Part shown: positions 28,051-32,352 of the stretch, piece by piece
How positions within the stretch are numbered: position 1 is the first letter of the stretch
How the letters are laid out: each line of letters begins with the position of its first letter
NCBI GenBank assembly: GCA_030916545.1
Contig: JAUPWI010000033.1
Span: forward strand, 1 to 32,352
DNA: 32,352 nucleotides
Direction: 5' to 3'
Origin: Patescibacteria group bacterium
Lineage (GTDB): Bacteria; Patescibacteriota; Minisyncoccia; Moranbacterales; UBA1568
The notes under the pieces: model-generated
The model's database searches: none
The model's input: only the letters and a program-made list of their open reading frames with translations
What the model was told of the DNA's origin: nothing
Translations under genes and position numbers: made by a program

Positions 28051-29583
28051 TTATTGCACGAAGTGCTGTCGTTTGATGCCTTGGTCATCAGTACTCCGTT
28101 TTTCCTCGATTTTTTCCTTGGCAAGAGAACGGAGGTCATCGAGGTCGTGATCGAGAAGTACCGTGGCTCTGGCAAGAAGCGTTTCTCGGGTATTGATCGA
28201 TGGATCCTCGATCGTTTCCGCAAGCAACACGTCGAGAATGGCCCCGATTTTCGGGCCGGGGGCGAGCGAGCAATCCCGCATCAGGTCCTGCCCGTTTATC
28301 TTGAGCATCTTTACCGAAATCGGATCCCGAGAAACCTTGTCTATCATATACTCCAAATGGCGGAGCTTGTAGGGTTTTGCTTTGGGGACGCCCGAACCGA
28401 GTCGATCGCTGATGCGGACGTCCATGAGATCGTGCATATTCTCGAGTCCGACTTTCCTGATGAGCCGTCGGACCGATGCTTCGGTTACTTCTCCTACATT
28501 ATAGTAAAACAGGTGGTTGTCAACCAGGAGGGTCGTTTTTTCGATGATGTCTTTCGGATACCGGAGTCGCGCCAGGATAATCTTGGTCATGCGGGCGCCG
28601 ACGTGGTCGTGGTTGTAGAACGTCGAACGGTATCCGTCGCCCTGTTTGGTACGGGGTTTTCCGACGTCATGGAGAAGTGCGGCGAGTCGGACGTGTAGTT
28701 TCGGCGATGGACAGGTTTCGAGCGCGCGGAGATTGTGTTCCCAGACCGTGTAGATATGGTGGAGATTCTGTCCGACACCGATCCCTTCCTCGAGTTCCGG
28801 AATGATGTATCGGAGCAGGCCGGTCGATCGCAGGAGGTCGACACCGAAAGCTGGATTCTGAGAGAGGATGATGCGGGAAAATTCATCCCGGATGCGTTCG
28901 AGAGAGATGACATTGAGGCTTGCAGCGTATTTTTTGACGGCTTCGAGCGTCGGTTCATCGATATGCCAATTCGAGGGCGCCGTCTGCTTCTCCGGAGTAC
29001 GGAGTTCGCTCGCGAAACGGATGGCGCGCATGATGCGGAGCGCGTCTTCCTCGAAACGCTGTTCCGGGTTTCCGACCGCCCGGATGACCTTCTTTTCGAT
29101 ATCGGTCAGACCGCCGAATGGATCGATGATGGAAATTTCGGAGACGGCGGTCGGTCGGGTTTCCTGGGATGGAATCCACCGGTCGATGGATGCCGCGAGC
29201 GCATTGATGGTGAAATCGCGACGGGCGAGGTCTTCGGCAATCGTCGTGACGAAGGTGACCTGGTCCGGACGACGATGATCACTGTAGCCGGTTTCCGTCC
29301 GATAGGTCGTCACTTCGATGATGTCATGCTCGTACCGCGAGGGTGTCAGCGGGTGGAAGCGCGGGACTTTCACGCCGATGGTTCCGAAGGTGTTCTCGTA
29401 GACGTGGTCGGGAAAAATCGCCTGAATCTGTTCAGGCAAGGCGTTGGTGGTGATATCCCAGTCCTTGGGCGCGCGACCGATCAGGATATCGCGGACGCAT
29501 CCACCGACGATGTACGCCTCGAATCCGGCCTTCTTCAGACTCTCGATCGTTTCGATAACGGGGAGGGGAAGGGCGAATTCCAT
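28051..29583 (-). CDS. tRNA nucleotidyltransferase / poly(A) polymerase family protein with HD domain (CCA-adding-type)
   Basis: GFEAYIVGGCVRDILIGRAPKDWDITTNALPEQIQAIFPD, RRDFTINALAAS, FEEDALRIMRAIRFASEL, ARLAALLHDVGKP. Confidence 0.94.
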   Translation of the reverse strand: MEFALPLPVIETIESLKKAGFEAYIVGGCVRDILIGRAPKDWDITTNALPEQIQAIFPDHVYENTFGTIGVKVPRFHPLTPSRYEHDIIEVTTYRTETGYSDHRRPDQVTFVTTIAEDLARRDFTINALAASIDRWIPSQETRPTAVSEISIIDPFGGLTDIEKKVIRAVGNPEQRFEEDALRIMRAIRFASELRTPEKQTAPSNWHIDEPTLEAVKKYAASLNVISLERIRDEFSRIILSQNPAFGVDLLRSTGLLRYIIPELEEGIGVGQNLHHIYTVWEHNLRALETCPSPKLHVRLAALLHDVGKPRTKQGDGYRSTFYNHDHVGARMTKIILARLRYPKDIIEKTTLLVDNHLFYYNVGEVTEASVRRLIRKVGLENMHDLMDVRISDRLGSGVPKAKPYKLRHLEYMIDKVSRDPISVKMLKINGQDLMRDCSLAPGPKIGAILDVLLAETIEDPSINTRETLLARATVLLDHDLDDLRSLAKEKIEEKRSTDDQGIKRQHFVQ

Positions 29584-29684
29584 AGGAACATGAACATGAT
29601 GTCAGGAATACGAAGGATACGCGGCGAAGAATGGAACAGGAAAGTGCGGGTCAGCCGGCCTGATGGGAAAGATGAGGGGTATCA

Positions 29685-31442
29685 TCAGAGGCTGCGTCGC
29701 TTCTCCTCTTCCTTGTAGCAGATCAGCGTATCGCCTACCTGGATTTTCATGGAGCCGTCGAAGACGACGCCGCACTCATTGCCTTGTCCGACTTCATCGG
29801 CATTTTCCTTGTTGCGCTGGAGATTGCCCATGGCACCGTTTCCGATGATCTCATCGTCGCGTTTGATTTCGAGCAGGGATCCACGCACGATTTTGCCTTC
29901 GGAGACCCGGCCGCCGACGATCATGTCACGTTTTCCGGTCTTGAACACCGCGAGGACGGACAGTCGGCCAAAATCGGTACGGATCGTTTCAGGAGGGAGC
30001 AGAGCGGACATATGGCCCTTGACCGCCTCGACCAGTTTGTAGATGATATTGAAGGTCTCGATATCGACATGGGCGTTTTCGGCCATGCGCTTGGCGACGG
30101 CGGTCGGTTCGACATTGAATCCGAGTATCATGGCGCCGGCGCTTTCGGCGAGTTTGACATCACTCTCAGTGATCGCGCCGACCCCGGAGCTGATTTCCTC
30201 GAGCACGATTTCCTCGTTTCCTACACCGGAAAGAATCTGTTCGAGTGCTTCGACCGATCCCTGGACATCGGCCTTGATGATGATCCGGAATCGCTTCACA
30301 TTCTCATCTTCTTCGGAACGGATCTTCTTGAGTGAGGTATGATCGCCCTGCTCCTGTGATTTGAGACGGGCAAGAGCCTTGCTGCTGACCACCTGGACGA
30401 TGTCATTGACAGCCGGGGGTTCATTGAAGCCGAAAATGGTAGCCGGAACCGATGGGAGAGCCGCAGCTAGGTTTCGTCCGGCGAAGTCTTCGATGCGTCG
30501 GATGCGGCCGAATGTGCCTCCGGCGATGATGTCCTGGCCGACTTTCAAGGTACCTGTGCGGATCAACACCGTCGCGACCGGACCCTTCTGTGGATCAAGG
30601 TTCGACTCGAGCACGACAGCCAGGCCGTCGCGTTTCTGGTTGGCGCGGAAATCCTCGACCTCGGCTACCAGGAGGATGCTGTCCAGGAGCTTGTCGATAT
30701 TGATATTGTTCTTCGCGCTCACGTAGTTGCAGATGACATCACCTCCCCAGTCCTCGAAAAGGATGCCGTATTCAGCTAGTTCCTGTTTGACGCGGTCCGG
30801 TTTGGCTTCCGGCTTGTCGATCTTGTTGATGGCGACGATGACGGGAATCTTCTTTTCCTTGATGAACTCGATCACTTCCTTGGTCTGGGGGCGGACGCCA
30901 TCTTCGGCCGAAACGACCAGGATGGCGATGTCCGCGATGGACATTCCACGTTTGCGCATGCCGGAAAACGCTTCATGGCCGGGAGTATCGATGAAGGTGA
31001 TCATCTTGCCGTGCTTCTTCACCTGGTACGCGCTGATGCGCTGAGTGATGCCACCGGCTTCTCCGACGGCCACGTTGGTCTTGCGTATCGTGTCGAGCAG
31101 GGTGGTCTTGCCGTGGTCGACGTGACCGAGAATGGTGACGACGGGCGCACGGGGAGCGAGCGGTTCTTCGCCTGATTGTTCGGCGGCGAGGATTTCCGGG
31201 AGATTCTCAAGCGTGATTTTGCCTTCGAGTTCCGCCTCTTCCGGTTTCGTGTCGAATCCGAGATCGGAAGCGATGACGCTCGCGGTATCGAAATCGATCT
31301 CCTCATTGATGGTGGCGATGATGCCGTTTTTCATGAGTTCGGTGATGACGGCGGATACCGGGACATGAAGCACATCCGACAGCTTTTTGACACTGACGGT
31401 TTCCGCGATAGTCACGATCTTTTTCGGTTCCGATTCGCTCAT
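29685..31442 (-). CDS. infB: Translation initiation factor IF-2, short N-terminus
   Basis: [81 protein letters not shown]-terminal domains present. Confidence 0.96.
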   Translation of the reverse strand: MSESEPKKIVTIAETVSVKKLSDVLHVPVSAVITELMKNGIIATINEEIDFDTASVIASDLGFDTKPEEAELEGKITLENLPEILAAEQSGEEPLAPRAPVVTILGHVDHGKTTLLDTIRKTNVAVGEAGGITQRISAYQVKKHGKMITFIDTPGHEAFSGMRKRGMSIADIAILVVSAEDGVRPQTKEVIEFIKEKKIPVIVAINKIDKPEAKPDRVKQELAEYGILFEDWGGDVICNYVSAKNNINIDKLLDSILLVAEVEDFRANQKRDGLAVVLESNLDPQKGPVATVLIRTGTLKVGQDIIAGGTFGRIRRIEDFAGRNLAAALPSVPATIFGFNEPPAVNDIVQVVSSKALARLKSQEQGDHTSLKKIRSEEDENVKRFRIIIKADVQGSVEALEQILSGVGNEEIVLEEISSGVGAITESDVKLAESAGAMILGFNVEPTAVAKRMAENAHVDIETFNIIYKLVEAVKGHMSALLPPETIRTDFGRLSVLAVFKTGKRDMIVGGRVSEGKIVRGSLLEIKRDDEIIGNGAMGNLQRNKENADEVGQGNECGVVFDGSMKIQVGDTLICYKEEEKRRSL

Positions 31443-31468
31443 AGAGTGTGATTCAGGGGGATAAGATT

Positions 31469-31972
31469 TTACGAAGGAATGATTTTCGCGGCGGCTGCTC
31501 TCAGGATGACACTTTTTTCTTCTTCGGTAAACGGGAATCCGGCGTCCTTCCCTTTTTGGATCGGTTTCGCGTAGACGCGCGTCCCTTCTCGCGTGTGCAG
31601 GGAGGAGATGACGACACCCGAATCGTCTCCGTCCAGGAGGGCGACGCTGAAGCTCTGATTGCTCCCTACTTCCTTGAAAGGATTGAAGCGTAAGACGGCG
31701 TGCTTATGAAGACCCTTGAGACTGAGCGCCCGGAGCTTTTCGAGGGCATCGAAGAGTTCCTGGATTTCTCGGTCGAGTTCCCGCGTCCGTCCGAGCTGCT
31801 CGATAAGAATTGTCTCGAGTGTCTTCGCGCTTTTGCCGGAAAAGAAGAGCGCGAGTTTCGTGTCCAAGGTACGTTGTCTGAAGAACAGAAACAGAGTCAG
31901 ACAGAAAGCGGAACCGGCCAGAACGGCACTTCCGATCGTGAGCATTCCGGAGGGTGAATCGATCTGAAACAT
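31469..31972 (-). CDS. DUF4446 family protein
   Basis: N-terminal TM, then HKHAVLRFNPFKEVGSNQSFSVALLDGDDSGVVISSLHTREGTRVYAKPIQKG, the characteristic DUF4446 block. Confidence 0.88.
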   Translation of the reverse strand: MFQIDSPSGMLTIGSAVLAGSAFCLTLFLFFRQRTLDTKLALFFSGKSAKTLETILIEQLGRTRELDREIQELFDALEKLRALSLKGLHKHAVLRFNPFKEVGSNQSFSVALLDGDDSGVVISSLHTREGTRVYAKPIQKGKDAGFPFTEEEKSVILRAAAAKIIPS

Positions 31973-32013
31973 GATGAAATACGCTTAATCGACTTGCCTG
32001 AAATGGTATCATG

Positions 32014-32040
32014 ATTTTTCCCTTCTGTAAAGGGAAAAAT
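32014..32040. repeat. 11-bp perfect inverted repeat between divergent genes
   Basis: ATTTTTCCCTT(32014-32024) CTGTA AAGGGAAAAAT(32030-32040). Confidence 0.85.
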
Positions 32041-32041
32041 G

Positions 32042-32070
32042 TTGGAAAGTTCGGCCGGAACGGCTATGAT
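32042..32070 (+). promoter_or_regulatory. Sigma70-type promoter: TTGGAA-N17-TATGAT
   Basis: TTGGAA at 32042-32047, 17-nt spacer, TATGAT at 32065-32070, upstream of the ATG at 32099. Confidence 0.65.
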
Positions 32071-32098
32071 ACAGAGGTATCTTTTGAAGGGTATTCAT

Positions 32099-32352
32099 AT
32101 GGACGTGCGCGGAATGCTGTGGCAGTGGCGGAGAGAGCAGGCGGCACAGGAGGGCGTGGAAGTATTCCGCGTCCTGCCGAATGCGGTCTTGGAAGCGCTT
32201 TTGGCTGCCGAACCGCGGACGAAGGAAGAATTGCTTGCGATCAAGGGGATCAAGGAGGCGAAGTATCGGAAATACGGGAAGGCGATACTCGGGATACTCG
32301 CCATTTCCTCCGAGCGGAAGCCTGTTGTCGAACAGGTGGAGTCATCGACGCG
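32099..32352 (+). CDS. HRDC-domain protein, 3'-truncated by window edge
   Basis: MDVRGMLWQWRREQAAQEGVEVFRVLPNAVLEALLAAEPRTKEELLAIKGIKEAKYRKYGKAILGILA is an HRDC domain. Open to the window end, so absent from the ORF track. Confidence 0.88.
   Translation, partial: MDVRGMLWQWRREQAAQEGVEVFRVLPNAVLEALLAAEPRTKEELLAIKGIKEAKYRKYGKAILGILAISSERKPVVEQVESST

Noticed and set aside
28735-29718. 327-aa plus-strand ORF opposite the nucleotidyltransferase gene
   Set aside because: Antisense shadow ORF; composition follows the codon structure of the real minus-strand gene and shows no domain features.

Overview
Gene-dense bacterial window. Short intergenic gaps, the PrgI/VirB4/LysM-CHAP cluster, a short IF-2 and several small conserved proteins suggest a Candidate Phyla Radiation (Patescibacteria/Parcubacteria-like) genome; this is inference and I ran no searches. 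Left part (1-13.9 kb): partial SGNH/GDSL hydrolase, NaChBac/Cav-type voltage-gated channel with a TMEGW filter, dxs, YciB-like protein (convergent overlap with dxs), a TspO-like/DUF2177/DUF1295 membrane-protein trio, an AT-richer oligopeptidase B-type peptidase, a divergent NRAMP-like transporter, two orphan small proteins that may be paralogs, typA and a membrane-anchored DsbA-like protein. Then a Xer tyrosine recombinase (minus strand) diverges from a roughly 12 kb plus-strand cluster (15.17-27.23 kb): LysM+CHAP hydrolase, polytopic VirB6/TrbL-like protein, 410-aa unknown, PrgI, VirB4 in two ORFs, a CPBP-like protein lacking its catalytic His, a 920-aa Cys-rich surface protein with a dockerin-type Ca2+ loop, and a 182-aa membrane protein. 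No relaxase, VirD4 or VirB8/9/10 is visible, so this looks like a minimal T4SS-derived cell-surface machine and is the best candidate for an under-described system. Right part: tRNA-Leu(TAG) with encoded CCA, a striking 24-bp perfect inverted repeat, a small conserved-looking ORF, tRNA-Pro(CGG) without CCA next to a CCA-adding-type nucleotidyltransferase, infB, a DUF4446 protein, and the start of an HRDC-domain gene.
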